Shown piece after piece: positions 16,798 through 25,867 of a stretch of DNA of 60,565 nucleotides. This stretch comes from Elusimicrobiota bacterium (lineage in GTDB: Bacteria; Elusimicrobiota; Elusimicrobia; UBA1565; UBA9628), in NCBI GenBank assembly GCA_026388095.1, contig JAPLKL010000030.1, positions 1-60,565 of the forward strand, written 5' to 3'. The notes below the pieces were generated by a model. That model saw nothing but the letters and a program-made list of their open reading frames with translations, had not been told where the DNA came from and did no database searches. The position numbers were made by a program, and so were the translations under genes. The stretch's first letter is position 1. Every line of letters starts with the position of its first letter.

Positions 16798-18327
16798 ATG
16801 GCGAAAGACATCCGGACGGCCCTCATCTCGATGTACGGCGTCGAGAACAGCGGCGTGCGCCAGCTCGCGGCCGTGCTGAAGCAGGACGGCCGCGAGGTCA
16901 GCACGCTCTTCTTCAAGAATTGGCGCAACAACGACGTGCGGCCCCCCTCCGAGGACGACATCCGGGCCCTGCTGGGACTGCTGGGGCGCCTGCGGCCCGA
17001 CGTGGTCGGCATCGGCTTCGGCACGCCGTACGTCAAGATCGTCGCCGACCTTACCAGCCGGATCCGGACCGCGCTGAGGCCGCTCATCGTATGGGGCGGG
17101 ATCCACGCCACGGTGGTCCCGGAGCAGTGCATACCCCTGGCGGATGCGGTGTGCATCGGCGAGGGGGAGCAGCCCCTGCGGGACCTGGTCGCCAACCTCG
17201 GCGCGGGGCGGGCCATCGACGGTATCGCGAACCTTTGGGTGCGCACGCCAGACGGCGTGCGCCGCAACGAGCCCGGCGCTCTGCTGCAGGACCTCGACGA
17301 GCTCCCGTACCGTGATTTCGAGGCGGAGGGCAAGTTCTACGTGGAGGACGGGAGGGTCCGCGCGGGCGACCCCCTGGCGCTGCTGGCCGAGCTGCGCACC
17401 AGCGCCTCGCGCGGCTGTCCGTTCAGCTGCAGCTTCTGCTACAACAGCGTCCTGCGCGGGATCTATCGGGGCAAGGGGGAGTATTTCCGCAGGCGCAGCG
17501 TCGGGCACGTGATCGGCGAGATCGAATACGCGCTGCGGCGCCTGCCCCGGATCCGGCGCATCAAGTTCGACGACGACACCTTCATCAGCGATCCCGCCTG
17601 GGTCGGTGAGTTCTGCTCCGAGTACGGGCGCAGGGTGGCCCTGCCTTTCGACCTCATGCTGGTGCCGCAGCACCTGGAAGAGCGCATGCTGGCCAGGCTC
17701 AAGCAGGCCGGCCTGGTCCGGGTGCAGATCGGCATCGAGAGCGCCTCCTGCGGGGAGGACCGGCGGGCCTATGCGCGGACCGCGGCCAACGAGAAGCTCC
17801 TGGAGTACGGACGCTGGAACCGGCGCCTGAAGCTGGAGACGGTCTATGACGTCATCCTGGACAATCCGCTTTCCACCGAGGCGGACAAGAACGCCCTGTT
17901 CGAGTTCCTGATGGAGCTCTCCCGGCCGTTCCGGCTCTTCCTGTATTCCTTGGTCTATTTCCCGAAGACGGCGCTCACCGAGGATTTCCTGCGCCGCGGG
18001 CTCATCACCGAGGCTGACGTCGAGGGCCAGGCCACGAAATCGTGGGAGCAGTTCCGGGTGAGCTTCCATTATCCCCGCCCGAAGGCGGACGTCTTCTTCC
18101 TGAGCATCCTCGTCCTTCTGCCCAAGCCTTTCGTGCCGCGCTCCTGGCTGCGCCGGCTCTACCGCAGCGCTTTTTTGCGGCGCCATCCCGCGCCGCTGGC
18201 CCTGGCCAGCCAGCTGTGCAATCTCGTCGTGCTGGCCGGCATCGCGCTGAGGATGCTGGCGCGCGGCGAACTGACACGGATGAAGCTGCGGGAATACGGC
18301 AGCCTGCGCAGGCTCATCACGCAATAA
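16798..18327 (+). CDS. B12-binding-domain radical SAM enzyme (1)
   Basis: The 509-residue protein has an N-terminal cobalamin-binding Rossmann-like domain (residues about 5-145, with IVWGGIHATVVPEQC and CIGEGEQPL) and a radical SAM domain with CPFSCSFCY near residue 205. The C-terminal 100 residues are basic and hydrophobic (RLYRSAFLRRHPAPLALASQ, then LAGIALRML), suggesting membrane attachment. Enzymes of this class methylate or rearrange unactivated carbons, often in lipids. ATG at 16798 is chosen; a GTG at 16789 is an alternative. It follows the U32 pair by 5 nt. Confidence 0.87.
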   Translation: MAKDIRTALISMYGVENSGVRQLAAVLKQDGREVSTLFFKNWRNNDVRPPSEDDIRALLGLLGRLRPDVVGIGFGTPYVKIVADLTSRIRTALRPLIVWGGIHATVVPEQCIPLADAVCIGEGEQPLRDLVANLGAGRAIDGIANLWVRTPDGVRRNEPGALLQDLDELPYRDFEAEGKFYVEDGRVRAGDPLALLAELRTSASRGCPFSCSFCYNSVLRGIYRGKGEYFRRRSVGHVIGEIEYALRRLPRIRRIKFDDDTFISDPAWVGEFCSEYGRRVALPFDLMLVPQHLEERMLARLKQAGLVRVQIGIESASCGEDRRAYARTAANEKLLEYGRWNRRLKLETVYDVILDNPLSTEADKNALFEFLMELSRPFRLFLYSLVYFPKTALTEDFLRRGLITEADVEGQATKSWEQFRVSFHYPRPKADVFFLSILVLLPKPFVPRSWLRRLYRSAFLRRHPAPLALASQLCNLVVLAGIALRMLARGELTRMKLREYGSLRRLITQ

Positions 18328-18330
18328 GCC

Positions 18331-19800
18331 ATGAAGATCGCTTTGGTCAACCCTCCGCTGATCCAGTGCCTGAAGGGCGCGCGACCCAACCCCGTGATCA
18401 GCAGCCTCTTCTTCAATTCTCCGCCGCTGGGCATCGCCTCGATCGCGGCGGTCCTGGAGCAGCGCCGCATCCCGGTCGCGGTCATCGACGCGGCGGTGGA
18501 GCGCCTGAGCTATGAGGAGGTCGTGCGGCGCGTCGCGGGCGCGGATGTCGTCGGCCTGACCGCCACCACCTGCTCCTTCGCCGATGCGGTCGAATTGGCG
18601 CGTCGCCTGAAGAGCGCGTCGCCGGCCGTGGTCGTTCTGGGGGGGCCGCACGTGAGCGTGGCCCCTGAGCACGCGCTCTCCCCCGGTTGTTTCGACTTCG
18701 GCGTCATCGGGGAGGGGGAGGACACCTTCCCCGAACTGCTGCAGCGGCTGGCGTCAGGCGGCCGACCTGGGGACGTGGACGGGCTCGCCTTCCGCGAGGA
18801 CGGTCGTCTGGTCCTCACCCGGCCGCGGGCCTGGATCAAGGACCTGGACCGCCTGCCCCTGCCGGCGCGGCATCTGCTCCCCATGGAGCGCTACGTCCCC
18901 CAGCCCAACGACGAGCGCGCGCGGCCCAAGCTCAGCATGGTGAGCAGCCGGGGCTGTCCCTACGCGTGCCTATTCTGCGACAAAGGGGCGATGGGCGCCG
19001 CGTACCGCAGCTTCAGCCCGGCCTACATCGTCTCCGAGATGGAGCATCTGGTGGCGCGCTACGGAGCCCGGGACATCGCGTTCGTCGACTCCCTGTTCAC
19101 CCCTAGCGAGGAGCGCGTCGACGCCATCGTGCGCGAGATCGGCAGGCGCGGGCTGCGGGTGAGCTGGACCTGCACCGTGCGGGCCAACGTCATCACGCGC
19201 AAGGAGACCCTCCGGAAGATGCGGGACGCCGGCTGCTGGAGGGTGCGGCTGGGTGTCGAGAGCGGCAACGAGGAGGTTCTACGCTTCATCCGGAAGCAGA
19301 CCACGCGGGAGCAGATCCGCGCCGTGGCGCAATGGGCCGACGAGCTCGGGCTGCAGCCGAAGGGCTTCTTCATGCTGGGGCACCTCACCGAGACCCGGCG
19401 CTCGATGCAGGAGACCATCGACTTCGCGAGATCGCTGCCGTTCAAGGACGTGACCGTGCAGATCAACACCCCCCTGCCCGGGGCGCGGCAGTTCTCGATG
19501 TGCGGCGAGTACGGGACCTTGCTGTCGCGGGATTTCCGCGACTACACCCTGTTCGAGCCGGTGTTCGTCCCGAAGGGGATGTCCCGGCTGGACCTGGAGG
19601 CCGCGGTCGACAGGTTCTACCGCTCTTTCTATCTGCGCCCGGTGGTCGTCTGGCGGCATCTGGTGCGGATACGGAGCCTGCGCGACGTCAAGCGCTATGC
19701 GCTGGCGTTCCGGCTGCTCCTCTATCTGTCTTTCCGGCATTTTTTCCAGGCGGCCTGGTGGCGTCTTCATATCGGCGGGGAGGCTCCGCATGCCGGCTGA
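18331..19800 (+). CDS. B12-binding-domain radical SAM enzyme (2)
   Basis: The 489-residue protein shows MKIALVNPPL at the N-terminus, the GGPHVSVAPE and GEGEDTFPEL motifs of the B12-binding domain, and the radical SAM motif CPYACLFC near residue 210. The C-terminal region carries a FYRSFYLRP motif, which is also present in the third B12 enzyme of the locus (25868-27286) and recalls HpnJ-like enzymes of membrane lipid pathways. It starts 3 nt after the previous gene and its 3' end overlaps the GNAT start by 11 bp. The substrate is unknown. Confidence 0.88.
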   Translation: MKIALVNPPLIQCLKGARPNPVISSLFFNSPPLGIASIAAVLEQRRIPVAVIDAAVERLSYEEVVRRVAGADVVGLTATTCSFADAVELARRLKSASPAVVVLGGPHVSVAPEHALSPGCFDFGVIGEGEDTFPELLQRLASGGRPGDVDGLAFREDGRLVLTRPRAWIKDLDRLPLPARHLLPMERYVPQPNDERARPKLSMVSSRGCPYACLFCDKGAMGAAYRSFSPAYIVSEMEHLVARYGARDIAFVDSLFTPSEERVDAIVREIGRRGLRVSWTCTVRANVITRKETLRKMRDAGCWRVRLGVESGNEEVLRFIRKQTTREQIRAVAQWADELGLQPKGFFMLGHLTETRRSMQETIDFARSLPFKDVTVQINTPLPGARQFSMCGEYGTLLSRDFRDYTLFEPVFVPKGMSRLDLEAAVDRFYRSFYLRPVVVWRHLVRIRSLRDVKRYALAFRLLLYLSFRHFFQAAWWRLHIGGEAPHAG

Positions 19801-20407
19801 AGGCGCCCGCGCTTGGAAGATCCTCCCGCTGGGTCCCGCGGACCTCGACGCGGTAGTCGCGCTGCATGTCCGCCTTATCGATGATTCCGTGTTCTCGCAG
19901 TTCGGCCCGCGCCTCCTTGAGACCATCTATCGGGGCGGCGTGGGCTCGCGATCCGCGGCGGGCTATGTCTGCCGGGGGCCGGACCGCGGCATCGTCGGGT
20001 TCGTCTTCGGCGCCAAAGACACCAAGCGCCTGTTCCGGGACATCCTCGCGGGGCAATGGCCGGCTCTGGCTTGGCGCGTCGCCGGCAGCCTGCTCCGGCA
20101 TCCCGGGCTGCTGCGTCATCTCGGGGAGATCCCTTCCTATTTCGGCAAGGCGGGTGAGGACGCCGGGGCGGCGGAGCTGCTCTTCATCGCGGTCGAGCCG
20201 CCGCTGAGGGGCGAGGGCATCGCGCGGGCTTTGGTGGGGGCGGCGCTCGAGGCGTTCTCGGCCGAGGGCATCCGGCGCGTGGCGGTCACCGTGTCGGAGG
20301 GGAATGCCGCGCCCGGCCGCCTGCTGGAGGGGTTCGGCTTCCGGCGGTCGCGCAGCTTCGACTTCCTGGGCCGAAAGAGGGCTTTGTTCCTGGCGGAGCT
20401 TCCATGA
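19790..20407 (+). CDS. GNAT-family acetyltransferase
   Basis: The 205-residue protein has the GNAT acetyl-CoA-binding motif near the middle (LLFIAVEPPLRGEGIARALV, of the R/Q-x-x-G-x-G/A type) and the C-terminal motif NAAPGRLLEGFGFRRSRSF. It probably N-acetylates an amine, perhaps the amino group made by the DegT aminotransferase at the far end of the locus. The ATG at 19790 is chosen because GGGGAGG sits upstream and it overlaps the previous gene. It overlaps the following gene by ATGA. Confidence 0.8.
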   Translation: MPAEGARAWKILPLGPADLDAVVALHVRLIDDSVFSQFGPRLLETIYRGGVGSRSAAGYVCRGPDRGIVGFVFGAKDTKRLFRDILAGQWPALAWRVAGSLLRHPGLLRHLGEIPSYFGKAGEDAGAAELLFIAVEPPLRGEGIARALVGAALEAFSAEGIRRVAVTVSEGNAAPGRLLEGFGFRRSRSFDFLGRKRALFLAELP

Positions 20408-21432
20408 GCCTGGTTCAGATCCTGCGCCTGTGCCGGTCCTGGCTGGCCGGCCGGATGCTCTACGCCCATTGGGGCCTGACCCACCGCTGCAACCTGCGCT
20501 GCAGGATGTGCACGGTGCGGCAGGACGCGCGCAAGGAACTGCCCCTGCCGGAGCTGTCGGCCGCGGCCGAGGCCCTCAAGGCGCTGGGCGTGGTGTATCT
20601 GAGCCTCGGCGGCGGAGAGCCGTTCCTGAGGGACGATCTGGAGGGCATCGTCGGCATGTTGGGCGGCAAGGGGTTCCGGTTCCGGGTCCTCACCAACGGG
20701 ACCTTGGCCGACGAGGGCCGAGTGCGGGGGCTGGCGGCCGCCGGCCTGCGGGAGGTGTCGGTTTCCCTGCATTCGCTGGAGCCGGCCAAGCACGACGCCA
20801 TCCACGGCGCGGCCGGAGTCCACGGGGGGGTCCTGAAGGGCCTGGAGGTCTTCGCCAAGCATCTGGGAGGGCGGGGGAGCATCCTCCTGATCAACACCGT
20901 GGTCTCGCCGCTGAACATCCGGGAGTTGCCCGCCATCGCCGCGTTCGCCGCCGGCATGGGCTACTCCGTGTCGTTCGTGCCCATCGAAGACGGTTCCTGT
21001 CCGGAGCTCGCATTCAAGCCTAAGGACCAGCCGCTCATCGACGAGACCTATGCCCGCCTGGCCGAGCTGAAGCGGCAGAGGGGCAGCGCCATCCTGAACT
21101 CGACGGCCTTCCTCGAGCAGTCCCGCCTGCATCTGGCCTCTCGGCGGCATGTGTGGCGCTGCGAGGCCGGGACGCGCTACTGTTCCGTCAATCCGGAGGG
21201 CGAGCTATCCATCTGCCATCGCTTCCCTCCGGTGGGCTCGCTCTTAAACGGCGCGCTGCGGGAGCACCTGCGCTCGGCGTCCTATGAGAGCCGGCGGCAG
21301 TCCTTGGTCAGCGCCTGCCCCGGCTGCCTGCGCCCCTGCTGGGCGGAGGTGACGAACGGATTCGCCAGCGCTGCCGCCCTGCTGGAGATGGCGCGGCGCG
21401 CGTTCTACTGCGGCGGCAGGAAGACGTCGTAG
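20404..21432 (+). CDS. Radical SAM protein, SPASM-like
   Basis: The 342-residue protein has CNLRCRMC near residue 29, GGGEPFL, and a C-terminal Cys-rich segment (RCEAGTRYCSVNPEGELSICH and CPGCLRPC) like SPASM domains. Twitch or SPASM enzymes modify peptides, sugars or cofactors. It is the last plus-strand gene of the first block. Its 3' end overlaps by 28 bp the convergent PP-loop ATPase gene. The substrate is unknown. Confidence 0.87.
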   Translation: MSLVQILRLCRSWLAGRMLYAHWGLTHRCNLRCRMCTVRQDARKELPLPELSAAAEALKALGVVYLSLGGGEPFLRDDLEGIVGMLGGKGFRFRVLTNGTLADEGRVRGLAAAGLREVSVSLHSLEPAKHDAIHGAAGVHGGVLKGLEVFAKHLGGRGSILLINTVVSPLNIRELPAIAAFAAGMGYSVSFVPIEDGSCPELAFKPKDQPLIDETYARLAELKRQRGSAILNSTAFLEQSRLHLASRRHVWRCEAGTRYCSVNPEGELSICHRFPPVGSLLNGALREHLRSASYESRRQSLVSACPGCLRPCWAEVTNGFASAAALLEMARRAFYCGGRKTS

Positions 21433-22472
21433 CCGGCCACGTAGCGCTGATAGAGAGCTATGGCCTGGGCCTGGTCTTTGGTACCGTGGATCTCCACCCG
21501 GCCGGAGACCAGGACGCGCACTTCGGCGCCGGGGACGGACAGGCTAAGTAGGCCGCCGTCGCGGGTGATCGCTCCCTGGCCTTGCCAGGACGAGGCCAGG
21601 CGCTCAAGGTCGATCCGGGTGCCGAAGGGCAGCGAGATCTCCACCGCGGACTGGCCGCAGAGCCGGGTCGTGCAGATGCGCTCCTGTATCTTCACGCTCT
21701 CCGCGCCCTGGGACGGCTTCACGTTCTCCCGGATGATCTCCCGGGCGATAGCTTGGCGCTCCAGGCGGCAGGCGATGGCCCGGTCGACCGGGAGGTTGCA
21801 GCGCTCGATCACGTTCTTCAGCAGCGGCAGCCGGCGCAGGAAGGAGGTGAAGAAGAACGTATGGATGCCGATCAGGCAGAAGGGCTGGCGGAACAAGGAC
21901 GAGGTTATGTTCAAGCGCTCGAGGAATCTGGGGCCGATGGAGAAGCCGCGCTTGAGCATCTCCTGGCGCCGGCCCAGCCGGCCGCCCGACCTGGCGTAGA
22001 CCGGGCTGAAGTACTCGATGCCCTGGGACGCGAAGAACTCCCGGATCACCCGCAGGTAATCGGGCCGTTCGAGGAAGAGCACGCCCTGGTCGATATTGGT
22101 CCCGTCGCAGACCTCGCGGATGCCGTTGTTCAGGCAGTAGATGACGGCCGCGGTCTCGAACGACAGCCTGCAGCATAGATCGATCACCAGCGTGGACCCG
22201 TACTTCCGGATCAGCTCGGGCAGGGGGCGGCGCAGCCGCTCGAAGATCTCGGACACGTAGATGATCCGGTGCGCGAGCCGGTCGGCGCCGTACTTTTCTT
22301 GCAGCTCCACGACATGCGTCTTGGAGGCGCCGACCTTGACGCAATAGCCGTTGCAGAACGTCAGCAGGTGCAGCCGGACGCTCGCGTCTTCCTCCAGCAG
22401 ATGGGCCGCGGCCAAAGTGGTGTCCACGCCTCCGGAGAACATCATGCACACGTCTCTGATGCCCGGCTTCAT
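21405..22472 (-). CDS. PP-loop ATP pyrophosphatase, probable thiolation or amidation enzyme
   Basis: The 355-residue protein begins with the PP-loop motif SGGVDTTLAA (residues about 13-22), which binds ATP in ThiI, MnmA, QueC and asparagine-synthase-like enzymes. The C-terminal 70 residues (VEISLPFGTRIDL...VRVLVSGRVEIHGTKDQ) resemble the small C-terminal domain of sulphur-carrier adenylyltransferases. It is coupled by ATGA to the cysteine desulfurase upstream, so sulphur transfer is the likely job. Several Cys (NGYCV, DLCC, TTRLCG) could relay sulphur. The acceptor is unknown. Confidence 0.78.
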   Translation of the reverse strand: MKPGIRDVCMMFSGGVDTTLAAAHLLEEDASVRLHLLTFCNGYCVKVGASKTHVVELQEKYGADRLAHRIIYVSEIFERLRRPLPELIRKYGSTLVIDLCCRLSFETAAVIYCLNNGIREVCDGTNIDQGVLFLERPDYLRVIREFFASQGIEYFSPVYARSGGRLGRRQEMLKRGFSIGPRFLERLNITSSLFRQPFCLIGIHTFFFTSFLRRLPLLKNVIERCNLPVDRAIACRLERQAIAREIIRENVKPSQGAESVKIQERICTTRLCGQSAVEISLPFGTRIDLERLASSWQGQGAITRDGGLLSLSVPGAEVRVLVSGRVEIHGTKDQAQAIALYQRYVAGYDVFLPPQ

Positions 22473-23605
22473 CGACCCGACTCCGCGAGCACAGCCTTCA
22501 GCGTGGCGAGCGTCTCTGAGATCTCCTCCATGGAGGTGGAGCCGCCCAGGGAAAAACGGATGACCGAACGGGCCAGGGCCGGGTCGAGCCCCAGGGCCTT
22601 GAGCACGTGGGATGGTCCACGGTCCCCGGACCCGCAGGCGGCGCCGGTGGACACCGCGATGCCGCGCAGGTCCAGGTTGGCCGCCAGGGCCTGGTTGTCC
22701 CGGCCCGGGAAGCACACGCTGGACGTATTGGGCAGCCGGGGCGCGGCCGCGCCGAGGAACACCGCGCGGGGCTCCAGCTCGCGTATGCCCTGCTCCAGGC
22801 GGTCGCGCTGCGCCTCCAGGTAGGCCGCCTCCACCGCCAGGCCGCGGCCGGCCAGAAGAGCCGCGGTCCCCAGGCCCACGATCCCGGCCAGGTTGTAGGT
22901 CCCGGGGCGCAGGCCGCTCTCCTGGCCGCCGCCGTGCAGGATGGGCCGCAGGCTCACGCCCTGGCGGACGAACAGGGCGCCCACTCCCTGCGGCCCGTGG
23001 ATCTTGTGCGCGGACAGGCTGAGCAGGTCCGCCCCCAGCCGGCGGACGTCGACGGGGACCTTGCCCGCGGACTGCACCGCGTCGGTGTGGAACAGGATCG
23101 ACCTTTTGCGGAGCGCCTCGCCCAGCCGCTGGAGCGGCTGGATGGTCCCGATCTCGTTGTTGGCGTGCATGATGCTGACCAGGATGGTCCGCCCGGTCAG
23201 GGCTGATTCCAGGGACTCGGGCCGGACCAGGCCGTCCTCGTCCACCGGCAGCCGGGTGAGCTGGAATCCCTGCCCGGCCAGGTCTTCGGCGCACCGGAGC
23301 ACGGAATGGTGCTCGACGGCGCTGACGATGACGTGGTCCCCCTGCTTCCGCCGGGCCAGGCACGCGCCCCGCAGGGCCAGGTTGTTCGCCTCGGTCCCGC
23401 CGCCGGTGAAGACGATCTCCTCCGGCCGGCAGTTCAGCAAACCGGCGACCTGGGCGCGGGCCTGCTCCACGGCCTTCAGCGCCTCCCGGCCCGGGCCATG
23501 GGCGCTGGAGGCGTTGCCCCAACGCCCCTGCAGCCAGGGCAGCATGCTCTCCAGCACCTGGGGACGCAGGGGGGCGGTGGCGTTATGGTCCAGATAGATT
23601 GGCAT
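22469..23605 (-). CDS. Cysteine desulfurase (NifS/IscS family)
   Basis: The 378-residue protein has YLDHNATAPL at the N-terminus, HH in SAVEHHSVL, the PLP-binding Lys in SLSAHKIHGPQG, and the active-site Cys in STGAACGSG. It takes sulphur from cysteine as a persulphide. ATG at 23605 starts at MPIYLDHNAT, as expected for the family. It feeds the PP-loop ATPase by ATGA overlap. It could serve thiolation of the locus product or a tRNA, or help cluster assembly for the six radical SAM proteins. Confidence 0.93.
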   Translation of the reverse strand: MPIYLDHNATAPLRPQVLESMLPWLQGRWGNASSAHGPGREALKAVEQARAQVAGLLNCRPEEIVFTGGGTEANNLALRGACLARRKQGDHVIVSAVEHHSVLRCAEDLAGQGFQLTRLPVDEDGLVRPESLESALTGRTILVSIMHANNEIGTIQPLQRLGEALRKRSILFHTDAVQSAGKVPVDVRRLGADLLSLSAHKIHGPQGVGALFVRQGVSLRPILHGGGQESGLRPGTYNLAGIVGLGTAALLAGRGLAVEAAYLEAQRDRLEQGIRELEPRAVFLGAAAPRLPNTSSVCFPGRDNQALAANLDLRGIAVSTGAACGSGDRGPSHVLKALGLDPALARSVIRFSLGGSTSMEEISETLATLKAVLAESGR

Positions 23606-23630
23606 TGGGTCGGGGCCGATAGCTACCAAC

Positions 23631-24314
23631 TCATAATATGCTCTGCGGTTTTTCAAGAGTCAGATAAAAATGAAATAACGTGTATGATCTTCTTAAAAAT
23701 CTCAATCGACCTCGATAAAGAGCGTTTTCTATATTTTTCCATTGCGGAAAATAATCCTTTAAAAAAGGCCATTCTTCTTTTGCAATCTGTGAATAATTCC
23801 TCAGATATTGATTCCCAAACCAAAAATTATTCATTCTGAACAACCAAAAAGCCAAACGTATTTGAGGAGAATTCTCAAAGTCTACGATAAAAAGTTTCCC
23901 CCCTGGTTTCAAAAGTCTAAGAGCTTCATCTAAAAACTTTTGAACATTCTCAAAAGTCGCAAAATGGTGCATCGCGTGTATGCAGGTGACAATATCGAAT
24001 GATTGGCTTTCAAAACCAGACTTCAAAGCATCCCCGACAGAATACCGAAAGCGGCTGTCTTCGCTCAATCTTTTATCAAAAGCAATATCCATCCCGGTTA
24101 GATTGCGAAAGCCCATCTCATACATGACATCTAAGGCTTCTCCATGACCACAACACATATCAAGCAAAGCCACCGATCTGGGCTGTTCATCCAAGCCTAA
24201 TTTCTTGAGTTTCCATCTCAATTGCTTGCGCCGTCTTTCAATCTCGAATTCACTGCTATACGTCTGCAGCCAGGTCCCGGTCTCCACGCGCGAAGAAGAT
24301 GCTTTTGCAGTCAT
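23631..24314 (-). CDS. Class I SAM-dependent methyltransferase (AT-rich)
   Basis: The 227-residue protein has the SAM-binding motif LLDMCCGHGEALDVM, the acidic residue in LTGMDIAF, and DIVTCIHAMHHF, GGKLFIVDF motifs typical of methyltransferases of the UbiE/Coq5 shape. Its DNA is markedly AT-rich compared with all its neighbours and it uses A/T-ending codons, so it was probably acquired recently. It lies 25 bp upstream of the cysteine desulfurase on the same strand. The substrate is unknown. Confidence 0.85.
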   Translation of the reverse strand: MTAKASSSRVETGTWLQTYSSEFEIERRRKQLRWKLKKLGLDEQPRSVALLDMCCGHGEALDVMYEMGFRNLTGMDIAFDKRLSEDSRFRYSVGDALKSGFESQSFDIVTCIHAMHHFATFENVQKFLDEALRLLKPGGKLFIVDFENSPQIRLAFWLFRMNNFWFGNQYLRNYSQIAKEEWPFLKDYFPQWKNIENALYRGRLRFLRRSYTLFHFYLTLEKPQSIL

Positions 24315-24454
24315 CTTTTATCCTCTCTGTCTGTCCTCTTGAATCCGCTGAAATCCAGTTGGCCGTGCCCCGAGTCGTGTGGAAATCCGCCGCGTAACCT
24401 GGTAGCTGGAATTTGATTCTAGCCTATTCCGACCTCCAATCGTTCAAGTTTTTG

Positions 24455-24490
24455 GCCCGGCCCCCATGGGGGCCGGGCATTCGCTATAAT
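24455..24490 (+). promoter_or_regulatory. Promoter with 24-bp perfect palindrome upstream
   Basis: A TATAAT at 24485-24490 is preceded at 24455-24478 by a perfect 24-bp palindrome whose half-site is GCCCGGCCCCCA. The palindrome covers the place of the -35 box, so it could be an operator, or form a hairpin. Because the ATG at 24489 overlaps the -10 box, the real start of the next gene must be the ATG at 24510. Confidence 0.5.
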
Positions 24491-24509
24491 GGAAAGGCGC
24501 ACCGCCCAC

Positions 24510-25850
24510 ATGAGCGCCGACTCGAATGGTCCCTTGATCCGCGAAACACAGGGGGTGTGCCCGCGGTGTCTCCGGGCGGTGGCGGCGCAGATCCGCGAAG
24601 CCGAGGGCGGCGTCTGGCTGATCCGGTCCTGCGCGGAGCACGGGGAGAGCCGCGCCTTGCTCTCGGTCGCCCCCGCCTACTTCCGGGACCTGCACCGCTT
24701 CTACAGCTCCGTGATGCGCCGCAGCCTGCCCCAGCGCGACTACATCCTCCGCCTGACCGAGCGCTGCAACTTGGAGTGCCCCATCTGCCTGGCCGGCGCC
24801 AACCAGGACGTCTTGGCGGACTTCACCGTGGAGGATGTGCGCAGCCTGGTCAAAGGCATGCGCGGCAAGAAGCTGGACCTCATGGGCTGCGAACCCACTT
24901 TGCTCAAGGATCTGCCGGAGATGATCCGGGTGATCGCGCGGTCCGGCAACATCGCGGCGCTGCACACCAACGGCATCGCGCTGGCCGACCTCGCCTATGT
25001 GCGGCGGCTCAAGGACGCAGGCCTGCACGAGGTGCACCTGCAGTTCGACGGGCTCGACGACCGCGTCTATCAGGCCATCCGCGGCCGGCCCCTGCTGGAC
25101 ACCAAGCTGAGGGCCATGGACAACCTGACCGAACTCGGCATCCCCGTGGATCTGGTCGTGACCGTGCTGGCCGGCGTCAACGAAGGTGAGCTCCTGCCCA
25201 TCCTCGAGTTCGGGGCGAAGCGCGCCAACGTCAAGGAGGTCTTCTTCCTGGGGTGCCGGCCTCTGGGACGCGCCGCCGCCGGCTTCGAGGACCGGCACCT
25301 GATGCCGGACCAGGTCATCGACCTGCTGGCGCAGGCCACGGGCGGCCGCATCTCCCGGGACAAGGTGCGGCGTTTCCAGAAGCTCTATTTCGCCGCGCTG
25401 TCCATCTTCAAGGTGCGCAAGTGCCTCTATGTCCAGCACTACCTGCTGCTGCGCTCCCGCGACGGCGGCTACCAGTGCTGGGATGACCTCGTGGACACGC
25501 CGCGGTTGGAGCAGGCGCTGGAACGCTTCCGGGCCCGGCGCGAGAAGGACTCCGCTTGGGCCGCGCCGCTCTTCCTGCTCGAAGCCCTGCCGATACTGGT
25601 CAACCCGCGCACGCTCGGCCTGCTCGGCGAGTTCCTGGCTTTGGCCCTGCTGATGAAGTCCGGCTTCAACCTCAAGCGCGTCAAGCCCCGCACCCTCATG
25701 CTCGGCTACATCACCGCCTGCGACCCGGGGAGCTACAACGCCTTCGTGGCGGAGAACTGCGGCAAGGGGGAGGTTTCGCGGGACCTGGGCCTGCAGGAAG
25801 CCGGGGCCCTGGCCAACGTCCTGCGGGAGCGCCGCTGGAGGAAGCTCTGA
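24510..25850 (+). CDS. Radical SAM enzyme of the tetraether-lipid-synthase-like group
   Basis: The 446-residue protein has an N-terminal zinc-ribbon-like region (CPRCLRAVAAQI, then SCAEHGE), the radical SAM motif CNLECPIC at about residue 85, and a long C-terminal domain. This order matches COG1964-type enzymes, which include archaeal tetraether synthase and its bacterial homologues thought to make membrane-spanning lipids by C-C coupling. A start at 24489 would lie inside the -10 box, so 24510 is used. With three GT-C proteins and B12 enzymes next to it, a lipid substrate is plausible but not shown. Confidence 0.82.
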   Translation: MSADSNGPLIRETQGVCPRCLRAVAAQIREAEGGVWLIRSCAEHGESRALLSVAPAYFRDLHRFYSSVMRRSLPQRDYILRLTERCNLECPICLAGANQDVLADFTVEDVRSLVKGMRGKKLDLMGCEPTLLKDLPEMIRVIARSGNIAALHTNGIALADLAYVRRLKDAGLHEVHLQFDGLDDRVYQAIRGRPLLDTKLRAMDNLTELGIPVDLVVTVLAGVNEGELLPILEFGAKRANVKEVFFLGCRPLGRAAAGFEDRHLMPDQVIDLLAQATGGRISRDKVRRFQKLYFAALSIFKVRKCLYVQHYLLLRSRDGGYQCWDDLVDTPRLEQALERFRARREKDSAWAAPLFLLEALPILVNPRTLGLLGEFLALALLMKSGFNLKRVKPRTLMLGYITACDPGSYNAFVAENCGKGEVSRDLGLQEAGALANVLRERRWRKL

Positions 25851-25867
25851 CGCGGGCGACATCGCCG

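Noticed and set aside
24315-24454. A cobalamin riboswitch for the B12-enzyme locus
   Set aside because: No B12-box or typical paired elements can be seen upstream of 24510 or 12563.
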